From the NCBI RefSeq assembly GCF_010389155.1, contig NC_057769.1, forward strand, positions 6,820,735 to 6,884,734: a stretch of 64,000 nucleotides of DNA, in the 5' to 3' direction. The stretch comes from Erigeron canadensis (lineage: Eukaryota > Streptophyta > Magnoliopsida > Asterales > Asteraceae). Position 1 is the first letter of the stretch; each line of letters opens with the position of its first letter. Below the pieces are notes generated by a model. That model had not been told where the DNA came from, searched no databases, and saw nothing but the letters and a program-made list of their open reading frames with translations. Positions 21,700 to 33,742 of this stretch are shown here, piece after piece. Both the position numbers and the translations under genes were made by a program.

Positions 21700-21862
21700 A
21701 GTATAATTATAATATTATTATAATATAACTATAACGGGTTTAGGCTAACAATTTCCAACCCGTCAACCCGAACTCAACCACTAACCCCCAAAAATTCGGA
21801 CCAGCAAGTTAAATGGGTTGGTGAGTTAATTTCAGGTCACATGAGCTAGTAGGTTGACGCTG
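21700..21862. repeat. Left part of an older GGGTT/ACCCG-rich repeat split by the LTR
   Basis: Words such as AACCCGTCAACCCGAACTC and GGGTTGGTGAGTTAATTTCAGGTCACATG recur on the other side of the LTR at 24465-24770 (GTTGGTGGGTTGATCTCAGG..., ACCCGACCCGACC). The LTR 21863-24459 therefore inserted in an existing repeat. Confidence 0.5.
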
Positions 21863-24137
21863 TAACACCCCGGGCTAGAACCCGAAATATCACTGAAATT
21901 ATATAGCATACAGTAGAATTATCGTAGAATATATACTACATGAAAATAAAGGATTCGGAGATTCCAAACCAACATTTAAGGTGTAAGATACAAAGTAAAC
22001 AAGAAGCCATGAATGAGAAATGAAACGGGTCATTACAACTAATTTCATAAGTGCTAAACATGAACCCTAAATGGACAACGGATCACGGATCCATGAAAGT
22101 CCCAGTCCAAGCTCTAGCAGAAACGACACGTAGCCAATCAATACTCCAACTTCACATGGATACCTAAAAAGTGCACTAAACAAGGTCAACACTAAGTTGG
22201 TAAGTTCGTAGTGATGGATCACATGAAGCCATCGCCAATAATCACAATACATATGAGGAAGATCAAACATACCAGTAGCCTTCACGTGCCGCACTAACAA
22301 CACATCAAGATTTCACAATATAAACAAGCGTGTAATGGTAAACATATATAATGCCAATGCCAAATAGGAATCGTATGCATGTCAAAGTCATAATGCGTAT
22401 GATATGCATGCCAATGTCGTGATGCGTATGATATGTATGGCCATCTATGTAACGATACCCACATGTCATCATGACCAATGTGGTATCTCAAAAATGCTTC
22501 GGCGTATATACGTCTATATACCCGATCAACACCGGTGCATACGTCTATTCCCCGGATAAACATTTGTCTCAACAGACAATCATCTCATCAAATGCATGCT
22601 TACATACCCCGGGTAGCGAACGGCCTCGCACACGATTCCCCGCAGGGGTGCGAACATTCTCGCTCACGTTTCCCATACAAGTGGGGCTACGTACATCTCA
22701 ACAATAACCAACCAATGCAATCCCAAATGCATTTCCCCGAACCGCCCCAAGCCTTAGTTTACCACAAAGACCAACAAACTAGCCAATATCCATATCCAAG
22801 CTTAAGTGTGTTGCCTCTATCACAATTTCATCAATAATCATCCATCAATCCAACCATCTAACCGAAGTATACATATATACACTTAAGAGGGCTTGCTTTC
22901 AAAGAGTCCTTGATGCTTGTATACAGGGTCACCCACAGCCTTCCCACCACATCTCAAACCTTTTGAGAGCAAAGTTGACTTCCATGTATGTACATCTATC
23001 CTAAATAACCACAATATTCCAAACATATGCATAATCCATCTAACAATTCATCAAACAATCCATCAATCAATCCACAATTCAATCAACATTCGATCACACA
23101 ATATTTAATCATAACAAGTGAAAATAAATTAAATAAAATCATCAACCATCAATAAATCAATCAAACAATTAAACACGTAAGGGTGCACTTTCCAGCCTAA
23201 ATCTCAAGCGAGTAAGGAACTACGGAACTCACCTTGGCTTCCAAGCTACGATTACGAGTTAATAACGAGTTATAAATGCTCAACAACCGCTACGAGTCCG
23301 CAACCTAGCAATAAATATCATATTATCATCAAAGTCAACTTCTATAATCCTAAACAAGTTGGTTTAGTAAGATTAGGGTCGAGTCACAACTCTTAGACGT
23401 CTAACCGCTTTCCCGCGTAAGAACAAGACACATTCGACTTGACATTTTTAAATATGGAGAAAGATTCATGAAAAATTAATGTTACTACAAGAAAGTAGAC
23501 TCTTATACGGTTCCAACGATAGGTCATATGACTCGATTGAACTTACGGATCAAAAGTTATAAGCGTTTGAAGTTGACGAAGAATCGCTGGTTCAGCAACT
23601 TTTCACTGCGCCGCAGTGGGGTCTGGCACCTCCCACTGCGCCGCAGTGAGCCTAATCTGCAGCAGAAACTTGGCCAAAAACGATCCAAAACATCCCAAAA
23701 CCCCATTTTTGACCCAAGATCGACCCAAGGACCTTTCCAACTCGTTTTTAAGCATAAATACACATATATAAATATAAACCAACATAACCCATCTCATAAT
23801 CTTCTCTCAAAACATCAAATCTAGTTCCAAATTCATTTTGACCCATTTCAAACCCTAATTGAACCCTAATTCGATTTTGCCCGATTTGTGACCCGAATTC
23901 GTTTGCAATCAACTAGAAACATGTAAATAAACATGAAATGATAATTATGGGATGAATTTAACTTACCTAAACCTTCACCAAGTGCTCAAACCCGAATTTG
24001 ACCCGAAAGTGGGCGATTTCCTACACTTCGAAACCCGACTTTTTGATATGATGATAAGAAGATGATGAGGATTATTATTCTTGTTTTTAATCTTGCTTAA
24101 GCTTCATTAAAGGTGATAGAAATCTAGAGAGAGAGAG

Positions 24138-24172
<35 letters not shown>

Positions 24173-24459
24173 CTTGTAAGAATTCAAGAGAGGGGGAGAA
24201 AATGGAGAATGAATGGATGGGAGGGAGGATAAGGGGGTGGGGTTGGGTCATGGGTCATGGGTTGACCCGCTTCACACATTACTAGCTTAATTAAATCGTC
24301 GTCGTAAGTCATCTAATACCGTATTGTCCAACAAGTAGTCATGTGACCCGTTAAGCGTTTTGCCCATCATATAATCTCAAAGGAGCTAAATCCATCATTA
24401 ATTGAATTTAATAAGCAATTTTCATAGAAGTCAAAGGGTCAAAATTCACGGATGTTACA
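21863..24459. mobile_element. Solo LTR, Ty3/chromovirus-like, 2.6 kb, with 5-bp duplication
   Basis: Starts TGTAACACCCCGGGC, ends GGATGTTACA, flanked on both sides by GACGC (21858-21862, 24460-24464). Same family as 7827-10927 by termini and shared internal blocks (ACAGGGTCACCC-type block and AACTCACCTTGGCTTCCAAGC). It carries the palindrome CACTGCGCCGCAGTG twice (about 23606 and 23634) and a TG microsatellite. No protein-coding region; small open frames inside it are chance. Confidence 0.85.
24140..24171 (+). repeat. (TG)n microsatellite
   Basis: About 16 TG units directly after a GA tract, inside the LTR 21863-24459. Confidence 0.95.
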
Positions 24460-24464
24460 GACGC

Positions 24465-25034
24465 GTTAAATGAGTTGGTGGGTTGATCTCAGGCCATATA
24501 GTTGGCGGGTTGATTTCAAGTCACATGGGTTGTGAGTTGTCACTTGTCAGATCATTTGAGTTAGTGTGTCGGCCTAATTAAAAGTATCATATAAATTAAA
24601 TTTAAATATATTTGGGTTGACGGGTTGACCTATTAACGCAAGAGGTCACCCGACCCGACCCAATAAAATAAGTTGACGGGTTATCAGTCAAGACTTTACA
24701 ACCCTCACCCAGTTTTTCGAGTCGATTTCAAGTCGAATTTCGGGTAAGGTCGATTATTGACAATCATAATATATATCAAAACTGACTCTATATATGTTAA
24801 CTATACAAGATTTAAGACTTTATTTTAACATTATGTTCGATCAAATTTATAATAAACTTTATTTTTGAGTAAAAGGTTTTTAAGTTTATTGAAAAACCCG
24901 GTCACTGACCAGATATTAATCTAGTTGATGTGGTCTTGAAGTTAGTTCTCAAACTTGTATAATTGGCATTAATTAAAACATAGATCCAGGGTATGAATGC
25001 CCATACGAGGAGGAGTAACAAATAATAAGTCAAC
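24465..25034. other. Right part of the older repeat, then AT-rich DNA
   Basis: 24465-24770 continues the GGGTTGACGGGTT/ACCCGACCCG-rich repeat that the LTR interrupted. No gene seen. Confidence 0.5.
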
Positions 25035-25545
25035 GGTATGATTAAAGATCTTTTAAAGTTCCAATAATTTTATAAGTGAAATTAAGAGAATTTTGATTAT
25101 TACATTAAAATGAATAGTTAAAATTCAAAAGATCACTATAAATTATATTACATTTGTTTACACTTTTAGGTAAGTGTGAAATTAAAATTTTTGACACGCT
25201 TTTTAGTGTATAGAAATATATTGAAAAAAAAGTGTGTGAAAATTTCTCCATACTAAAAAGTGTGTACAAATAAAAGTTCACACTAAAAAGTGTGAACTTT
25301 TATTTCAACACACTTTTTAGTATGTAGAAATGTCCATACACTTTTAACTCAATATATTTCTATACACTAAAAAGCGTGACAAAATTTTTAATTTGTTCAC
25401 ACTCACCTAAAAGTGTGAACAAATGCAATATTGTTTTTAGTGGATGATCTTTTAATCTTAACTATTGACTTTAATTTAATGGTTACAATTTATCAATTTC
25501 ACCTATAAAGTTTATTTGAACTTTAAAGGATCGTAATCCGCCATG
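25035..25545. mobile_element. Long perfect-hairpin foldback MITE (about 510 bp)
   Basis: The centre is TTCACACTAAAAAGTGTGAA near 25290. Arms pair outward through ACACACTTTTTAGTATG, ATATATTTCTATACACTAAAAA, TTGTTCACACT..., then GATCxxxCACTA and TTTTAAAGTTC, to about 25035 and 25545. The structure is one extended inverted repeat with no coding capacity; it would form a long dsRNA if transcribed. Confidence 0.8.
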
Positions 25546-26023
25546 CAAAAGATGATGGTGGTATTTAAATTAGATATCTTAATTTGAAAGTTTGATTCTC
25601 ATTTTACACACACATAATTAACTCATTACATCAAATCGTTATATACTTACATAAAATTCCTAGCTTGAATAGTATATTATCGAAGTTGCTTGTTAGATTG
25701 TGGGTCACCAAAAACCATTAGATTTCGGAAGTTAAAGGTAGCTTTAGTTTTGATTGTTAGGGATCAAAGATATTTTCTAAATTAAATATAACCGTGAACA
25801 TAGATTTGCTTAGTGAGTTGAGTGATACTTTTGAATTGATCAGTAGGCTTTTTATCGTTTGTTATAGACTTATAGTCTTATAGAGAAACAAAATCTTGGT
25901 TCTATTATATATGATAGCACTTTTCCCGTAATTGTAAGATTGTTTATATTATACATAGAAAGATCGTAAAGGATGTGACTAAAAGATGTCTATTTAGTGT
26001 GTTTTTTTTTAAAGTAAAGTAAA
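25546..26023. other. Intergenic DNA upstream of the P450
   Basis: AT-rich, no recognised feature. Confidence 0.5.
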
Positions 26024-26225
26024 AGACGTCTTTCACGGGTTTAAGGTTCCAATACCGTATTCGACGGTGTATGGAGGAGGTTGATATCCAAAGGTAGAGA
26101 GGCTGCTTTCAATTCTACCAAAGGTAGAAAAGGATCTCCAGCATTACTGGGCATGAGGATCAAACTCATGACCTCTGTTTTCAGAGGCAACAGCTCCAAT
26201 CACTTATCCAACCGAGTTGGTTTTC
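26024..26225 (-). mobile_element. tRNA-derived SINE, copy 2
   Basis: The reverse complement matches the SINE at 16726-16966 over its length: AACTCGGTTGGATAAGTGAT, GAGGTCATGAGTTTGATCC (box B), GGTAGAAAAGG..., and the CACCGTCGAATACGGTATTGG end. It lies about 330 bp upstream of the P450 start. Confidence 0.75.
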
Positions 26226-26465
26226 TTCTTTTTTTTTTTCTTTTGGTTAAAATCATACATTAATTTATTTATTTTTTTATTTTTTCTAAAAGGCTTTTTT
26301 GTGTCCTGAATATAAATAAAAAGTTGACAAATATACTGGCTCACTTTCTTGTGTCCATGGCCATATATATGTCATACTTTACTTAATTCATTGTCAAAAA
26401 ATATCTAATCCTGAATAGACCACAGATTAAAAGTCAAAAACAAAGGGATTCACTTTCTAGTCTCC

Positions 26466-26486
26466 ATAAATATATATATATATATC
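26466..26486 (+). promoter_or_regulatory. TATA-rich core promoter of the P450
   Basis: ATAAATATATATATATATATC lies about 70 bp before the ATG at 26552, a plausible TATA region. No other element is evident. Confidence 0.35.
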
Positions 26487-26551
26487 AGCTTTGCACAATT
26501 ATTCATTCAATCATAGTATATGGTATGTGTGATCAAACATAAAAAAAAAAA

Positions 26552-29500
26552 ATGTTAGTTGAAGTTTCACTTCTCATTTGTGTTCTTTCGATCATATTCA
26601 TCTTCATAAAACCCACATTCAGCTCAAAATCATCACTCAAGTCATATCCTTTTATCGGAAACTATCTCTCAATCTACACCAATCGCCACCGTCTTACTCA
26701 ATGGACATCAGAATGCGTCAACAACTCACCCTCCTTGACCTTCCTACTCAAACGTCCATTTGGGCAGACCCGTGTCATAACCGGTAACCCTGATATCGTT
26801 CAACACATTCTCAAGACAAAGTTTTCATCATACGGAAAAGGTGATATTTTTCATTCAACTCTTTATGATTTACTAGGAGACGGAATATTTAACGTTGATG
26901 GGGATGAATGGAAATTTCAAAGACAACTTTCTAGTCATGAATTTAATACAAAGTCTTTACGACATTTTGTGGAAAATGTTGTAGATAATGAACTTAACGA
27001 ACGTTTAATTCCTATATTACGTATCGCGGCTACTAATGATACTATTCTTGATCTCCAAGATTTATTACAAAGATTTGCGTTTGATAATATTTGTAGAATA
27101 GCTTTCGGTTACGATCCTAAATATTTAACACCTTCTTTACCCCAATCTAAATTCGCGGTTGCATTTGAAGATGCGGTTCGTATTAGTAGCACAAGGTTTC
27201 GTATGATTACGCCTTTGTTATGGAAAGTAAAAAGGTTTTTAAATATCGGGTCAGAGAAAAGACTAAAGGAAGCTGTTTATGAAATTCGTGAATTTGCTAC
27301 AAAAATTATGAACGAAAAGAAACAGGAGCTTGCTCACAATTCACCATCTATGCAATCGGTTGATTTGTTGTCAAGGTTTATAAGTTTGGGTCACTTGGAT
27401 GAAAAATTTGTGACGGATATTGTGATTAGTTTTATACTCGCGGGGAAGGATTCAACCTCGGCCGCGTTGACATGGTTTTTTTGGTTGCTTTACAAGAATC
27501 CGGATGTTGAAAATGAAGTTGTGAAAGAAGTTAAAGGGAAATCGGATTCCCCGATTTATGATGAAGTGAAAGACATGGTTTATACTCATGCTGCTCTTTG
27601 TGAAAGTATGAGGTTATACCCACCGGTTCCGGTTGACTCGAAGATGGCTAATGAGGACGATGTCTTGCCGGATGGGACGGTCGTAAAGAAAGGTATTGTG
27701 TTAATTTGAATTTGGTTCCTATTAATTATTAATTAAAACCTTTTTTCTAGTAATCCGAATTCAAACGTCCAATATTAAATGTTTAAACGACAAGTGTTCG
27801 TTTAATTTAAGGATAATGATTAATAGGCTTAATTAATATGATTAAAGACGAGCATAGTGCCCGCGCGTTACAGCGACTAGAAGGCGAGGACAATATAAAA
27901 GGGAGGCGGTGGTGGAGATCGATGACGGTGGTGAAGAAGGAGGGCGGCGGCGGAGGGTGATAGAAGACCAATGAGTGTAATGATTAGAAAGAAGGTAGGG
28001 GTGTAAGGGTATTATGAGAATACTGAAAAAATGCTGAATTTCCAAAAATAAAAAAAACAATATGCTTTATAGAAAAGTATAGATAGACTTAATAATAAGA
28101 TAATGACACCTTGCATGATGAATTGGTAACAATTCAAAGAGAAAAAACTCATTTGACATGTATCAAACATCTAAAATATTAGGCATATATTTAGGTTCAT
28201 ATATGGTTTTGCTCTGTCAATAATTTTCTTTAATTTAAATTGCTCCATCACCAAATATCTATACTCCTTTATAAAACAAACTTCCCTTCTCTCTCCTTAA
28301 TTTTAAGAACATGAAATGACACATTTACCCTCCATCTTAATACATCTTTATTTTCTATTTTATAGACTGTGACTAAAATGCCCTTCAAAAAAATTCAACA
28401 TTTATCTCTTCCTCACACAGAAACACATAGCAAAAACCCTAACTCAAAATTAGTCACCCTCCTCCCCCCTTTCTTCACATCTCCGACGACAATGAAATTA
28501 TTTTTACGTCAACAACCACACCATCATCGTCACCATTATCGTCTTTGCATTGCGTGGACACCAATAACTAAACTACATCTCAAAAGGTTCGAAAAAGGAT
28601 AATGAGTGAAGATCTACCCCAGCCAAGTCGTCGACCACTGCGATAGTAGTGTATAAATCACCATCTTAATTAATAATAACCATATATATAGTCAATGCTC
28701 TAGCTCAACTACTTTAATACCTTATTTTGAAAATTCGATCCTAGTTAATGTTATTTAATAAGAGCTGTGGGTCTTCTCCTTGTATGCCTATTCAACGAGA
28801 ACGTGATATAGATTTGATTAAATCATTAAAACAATCGATTATCATGATTTTAGTAAACCTCAAGTTGCCTTTGAATGACTAGCACGGTACCCGCACAATG
28901 TGGCGGTGGTTGTGGCGGTAACGGTGTGGTGGTGGAGGTGACTGTTGGTGATGGATGTGGCGTCGAGTGGTGTAGATAATTGATGTAAATGTAATTGATG
29001 TAAAAGGTTAATAGAAATATTTTGGATAAATGATTGATAATGTAATTTAATCATTAATGGTATTTTAGATAATTTCTCCATAACTTTTAAATAGAAGGTG
29101 GTTTTTAATTATTAAATAATATACAAATATAGATTAGGTGTATAGGGGAATAAAGATTAAGAAATAAGGGTATTTTGTAGGGGTGAGCAAAAACCGAACC
29201 GGAAAACCAAAAACCGAAAAAAACCGACAAAACCAAACCGAAAAAACCAAAAACCGAACGAAATCCATTGGTTTGGTTTTCGTTTTCTAAAAACCGAACG
29301 GATCGGTTCGGTTTTCGGTTTCATATGCCAAAAAAACCGATCAAAACTGAACCGAACTAAATATATTTTAATTTATTTTATTTTTATATCATATTACATT
29401 TATATTTACTACTTATAATTTATAAATATGTTAATAATTTTATCTTTTTATTGTACAAATCAATACAAATTGTACATTTTTAATAAAAACGTGCAGTAAA

Positions 29501-30393
29501 AACAATTCGTTTTATAAAAGTTATACAAATTTTAACACCTAAAAAATATAATACTTAATAAAAAGTTTCTCTATATTTGAATTTTTATATCATATTTTTT
29601 TCTTAACAATTGAAAGTTAAATTTGTAACATAATATTTAAAAAAAAAAACTTAAAAAACAAAATTTATTAAAAAAACGGAAAAAAAACCGAAACCGATCC
29701 AAACCGAACCGGAAAACTGAGAAACCGAACCGAACAAAAACCGAATCCAATGGTTTTGGTTTTCAAAAAACCAAATGGTTTTGGTTTCGGTTTTAGGCAA
29801 AAACCGAACCAAACCGATCCATACTCACCCCTAGTATTTTGGGTATAAAAAAATGTTTAATTTTCTAAAATAGAAGAGGTCAATGTACTTTATAAGGAGT
29901 TATAGATATATAAAAAGATTTCCTTATTAGTATTTTTTAGACATAGCATTTATTTTTTTCATCATCTAAAATGTTATGTATATACTTAACCAATAAATAT
30001 TTTTTCAATTACAATTACCATGAGGATGTATACCAAATTGCAGGTATGATGGTGAATTACCATCCGTATGCAATGGGAAGGGCAGAAAAGCTTTGGGGTG
30101 CAGATTGGAGGGAGTTTCGACCAGAGCGGTGGATGGAGAAGGATGAAACAACAAAGAAATTGAGGTTTGTGGCAAAAGATCCATATATATATCCGGTGTT
30201 TCAGGCTGGTCCGAGGATTTGTTTAGGCAAAGATATGGCGTTTTTACAAATGAAAAGGGTGGTGTCAGGTGTTTTACAACATTTTAAAATTGTTCCGGTG
30301 TTGAATGACGATGGTGATTCACCTGTTTTTATGTCAGCACTTACGTCGAAAATGAAAGATGGGTTTCCCGTTAAAATCAAGGAAAGGCAATAA
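26552..30393 (+). CDS. Cytochrome P450, CYP94-type fatty-acid/jasmonate hydroxylase
   Basis: Two exons, 26552-27692 and 30044-30393, join in frame (AAAG|GT...CAG|GTATGATG) to a 496-residue protein, the normal CYP94 length. Residues 5-20 are the N-terminal membrane anchor. P450 landmarks are all present: I-helix AGKDST (297-302), K-helix ESMR (351-354), FRPERW (405-410) and the heme loop FQAGPRICLG with Cys440. The stretch DGDEWKFQRQLSSHEFNTKSL and the YAMGRAEKLWGADW block are characteristic of CYP94A/B. CYP94 enzymes omega-hydroxylate fatty acids or jasmonoyl-isoleucine at the ER; which substrate applies here cannot be told. The 2.35-kb intron is unusual in being almost entirely transposon-derived. 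The ATG is preceded by an A-tract and is the first in frame. Confidence 0.9.
27849..28083 (-). mobile_element. Short Helitron in the P450 intron (235 bp)
   Basis: Minus strand: starts A|TCTATACTTTTC, ends TAACGCGCGGGCACTATGCTCG|T. It has the same body as the copy at 47468-47722 (CACCGCCxxCCxxxCTTC and a TATATTGTC-like word). Both end CTCG rather than the usual CTAG. Confidence 0.6.
28258..28600 (+). mobile_element. Possible truncated Helitron (5' end) in the P450 intron
   Basis: A|TCTATACTCCTTTATAAAAC is a good Helitron-type 5' end, close to that of the large Helitron at 43320-45991 (TCTCTACTCCTTTATAATA). I found no 3' hairpin, so the right boundary is arbitrary. Confidence 0.4.
28879..29133 (-). 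mobile_element. Short Helitron in the P450 intron (255 bp)
   Basis: Minus strand: starts A|TCTATATTTGTAT, ends CCGCCACATTGTGCGGGTACCGTGCTAG|T, a textbook Helitron 3' end with hairpin and CTAG. Non-coding. Confidence 0.7.
29178..29833. mobile_element. hAT-type MITE in the P450 intron, 8-bp duplication
   Basis: Left end TAGGGGTGAGCAAAAACCG, right end inverted (ACTCACCCCTA). GTATTTTG flanks both sides (29170-29177, 29834-29841), an exact 8-bp duplication typical of hAT elements. Both subterminal regions are runs of AAACCGAACC words. Related elements are at 30704-31485 and 34631-35209. Confidence 0.88.
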
Positions 30394-30703
30394 TCATGTT
30401 AACAATCAAGAAGTTGTCATAATTGACTTTGTACTTAATAAAGACATTAATCTACTTACACTTTAATAATTATTCACGAAACTATGAAAGTGTGGTTTTT
30501 CATACTTCAATACGACCAAGTTTTCTTTACTAGAGTAGTATTTATTTATACATTATAAAGTGTGCTTTTTTTAGGCAAGTGTTTTTAGTCACTATTTTTG
30601 TCATGGCTTAATCTTCTAACATCCTAGATTCCTAGGCTGTTTGATTTCCGAAAATCTTCTTTATCGCCGAAGTATTGGTAGTGTCATTTTAAGGACCTCG
30701 GAC

Positions 30704-31485
30704 TAGGGCTGTAAACGGTTCGGTTAGCTAGAAATTCTGAACCGTTTTTCGGGTTATGGTTCGGTTCGGTTAGCTAAAAATTTTGAACCGTTACTTTCGG
30801 TTACCCGGAAATCGGTTTATTTCGGTTTTATTTTCGGTTAACCATTTATTAAAGTTATGCTAATATAAAGTTTAAGTTTTCAATTATAATAGTCAATTTA
30901 CATTGTATTAATTGATTTTTCAATGTACAATAGGTATTTAACTACATTAATACTTTATTTTATAAATAAATATACATTACATTTAATTTTGAATTACTTT
31001 TTTCTAACGTTATATTTATGGAATGCAAGTTTATATTTAAGAGTATCATGATTTATTACTTAAAATGTTTTCTATATATATGATGTTACTAATATTTTTT
31101 ATAAATATTTTAAACAAAGTTAACAACTTTTCTTAAAAAGAGTATATATATAAGAAAATTACTTAGAATATCCAAAACTAATCATAGATTGTGAAAGAAA
31201 GTTAATAAAATTGTTAATATTTTAGGCAACAAATACAAAAATTTAACTAAATAGATATGTAAGTGATGTATTCATGTAATACATATATGAGTAAATATAA
31301 ATATATATGATTATATGTAGGTATATATCAAAATTCGGTTCGGTTCGGTTAACCGCGGGTAATAAATATTGAAAACCGTCACCGAACCGTTACACATTGG
31401 TTTTTTCGGGTTTTGGTTTTTTCGGTTTCGGATCACACGGTTCGGATCGGTTTTTCGGTTTTCCGGTTCATTTCTTACACCCCTA
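30704..31485. mobile_element. hAT-type MITE downstream of the P450, 8-bp duplication
   Basis: Left end TAGGGCTGTAAACGGTTCGG, right end inverted (TTACACCCCTA). CCTCGGAC flanks both sides (30696-30703, 31486-31493). It has GGTTCGGTT-rich subterminal regions and an AT-rich core. Non-coding; 782 bp. Confidence 0.88.
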
Positions 31486-31493
31486 CCTCGGAC

Positions 31494-33013
31494 TTCTAGA
31501 AACATGTACATCTAAACCGAGCAACAAATATATTTTGAATGTGTACAGGTTATTTTAAAAAATATATATATAATAAACAATAGATAGAATAATTAAAAGA
31601 ACTTTTAGCTAAATATATAAAATTAATAGAAAATGTAATTTATAGTTTCTCACCAACAACTAACTACTAATCCAATTGCTATATAGCTTATATACGAATA
31701 TGAATGTAAAAGTTAAATTAGTCACACATATAACAAAGTTTCAACTCTTAATTTTTCAAAAGTTTACAAAAAAAATTAGAGTGAACCAATATCCAATAGA
31801 ATTCTTAATATAAAATTACTTAACATATCTTTTAAACATGCAAAGAAATTCGGTCGAATTTGGCTTGTGTTTTTATGTTATCTAAGGTTTTAATGGGCTA
31901 ATAGATATTCAAAAGTTAAACTAGGACTAGTATATATTAATAGGACTAAATTAAAATTCGATGACCTAACATATGTTGCTACCCTGGGGCCTGGGCTAAC
32001 CCTGGTGACCTGGTGGTCCTGTATCAGAGTTGGGTCTGGGCCTATATGTATGATAGCATATTAGCATGGGTTATGGGTAAGGGGGTAAGGCTGATGGCTT
32101 TGCGAGGAGCCAATGATATGATCCTGTATTCCTGTGTTTTGTTTAATATAAGATAAACCTACTAACTACAAATAATAAGATCTCTTTGTTAAATTGTTTT
32201 GAGACTTCGTAAATATTTCTTAGAATTTCCGATACTATCATGTAATCGTACAAAAGAAAATCATTTTTGTGAGGGCACATATCTGTACAATTGATCTAAA
32301 TGTCCTTGCAATAAGTCTTTAATGATGACATACCTTGCAATAGTTTTGTCACAACAAAAATCAATAACCATATTCGACCCAAGTCCATGACTGTGACGTG
32401 AATAACCGCTCTCAAGCCATGTTCATAACTACAAGATTACTGAATAAATTGTATGGATAGTAACTTTTTCAAATTATATGTTGTTTTTAATGTTTTGGCC
32501 AAAAAGTTTTTGTAAACTAGTAAATCCGGTGTTCTAAACGTCGGAGTCCTTCAAATCAGCCAAGAATGGCATTCCAAATGCCGGACTTCAAATATATCGT
32601 CTTTTTCCACGTCCTTCAACTTATGTATTTAATGCAACTACTAACATTAAACTTTTTGAAGTGAAGCGAGGCATTGGGTACGCCACTTTTGGTTGACTTG
32701 AAGAACTCTGGCTTTTTAAACATCAAATTTAACTACTAGTTTTGCAAAATTTTATAACCAAAATACTAAAATACCATACGGATTGAAAAAACTACATTAT
32801 ATATTTTTGCAGAGTATTAGTATAATATGCCCCATTTATTTACTTTTGCAGTGTACATTATAAAATTCTTTTTGTGCATCACATTATATATGTTCTTTAA
32901 ACAAAACAAAACAACTTGATAAAAAAAAATAAAATCCGTAGTATAGTAGAGCTACAAACATTTTACAAGAGGTCCATCATATAGAACAACCCTTGGCTTC
33001 ATATCACAAGCTT
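31494..33013. other. Gene-free intergenic DNA
   Basis: AT-rich with no recognisable gene. From about 32955 it becomes similar to the 3' flank of the intact inhibitor gene (TTTACAAGAGGT and CCTGGCTTCATAT-like blocks), so the duplicated segment starts about here. Confidence 0.5.
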
Positions 33014-33415
33014 AGCTAATGAAAGGAGTTCAAAGAACAACATGATGAGATCCAACCACACCCACACACGGTCACACCAGAATTCCGCAGTTGTTTTATC
33101 CCTTCTATCCAATAACACGATCACATCCACCCATGGAATCTCTTTCTCTATCTTAGCCTCTGCGGCTTCTCTAGTCGCCCCTACTAGCTCATGGCATAAA
33201 CTCTAATTTCTATCAAATATCCAACTATAACTAAACTCGTTTAGGGCGATGGCATTGAGGCGTGGAGAAGAGAGTGAGTGAGTGGTGCGGCCCCTTGGTT
33301 GAACACCGCCGCCGACACCTAACCACTCGTGAGTGGTGGAAATTGAGTGGTGGGAGCACTCAGTGGAAGAAATGAGTGGTGCAAAGTTCAAGGTGTGCAA
33401 CGGCTATTTGCTTCT

Positions 33416-33645
33416 TTTTTTTCCCAGAAAAAGAGTAATTGGATGGAAACCCCTTGATCCCATGTACCATATGGTACCCACTAATCCTCCAGCAAGGCTA
33501 GTGTCCAGGTGATTCTCAACCACTTAATAATCCCCTGATTATCTCAAGTTTGCCTTTGAAAAGACTCGAACCCAAGATCTCCCCTGGAAAGTGGCGGCTT
33601 GTGGCTACTGGGCTATTACCCAATGGTTATTACCCAATGGTTACA
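33416..33645 (-). mobile_element. tRNA-derived SINE, third type
   Basis: Minus strand shows TAGCCCAGTAGCC (box A) and GGGTTCGAGTC (box B) with tRNA-like spacing, and an A tract near 33416-33425 at the tail. ACCATTGGGTAATA is duplicated at the head. It lies inside the transposon 33240-34530. Confidence 0.6.
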
Positions 33646-33742
33646 CACAAACGTACTACACACACATAGTTCAAACACACGTACACAAACACACTTTCCT
33701 TTCTAAAAAATCAACACAGACACACTTTCTATACTTCAAATC

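Noticed and set aside
22294..22837. Overlapping frames of 78-119 codons on both strands
   Set aside because: All lie inside the solo LTR 21863-24459, with no coding signature.
33416..33645. tRNA gene suggested by boxes A and B
   Set aside because: No cloverleaf closes around the boxes; the A tract and length fit a SINE.
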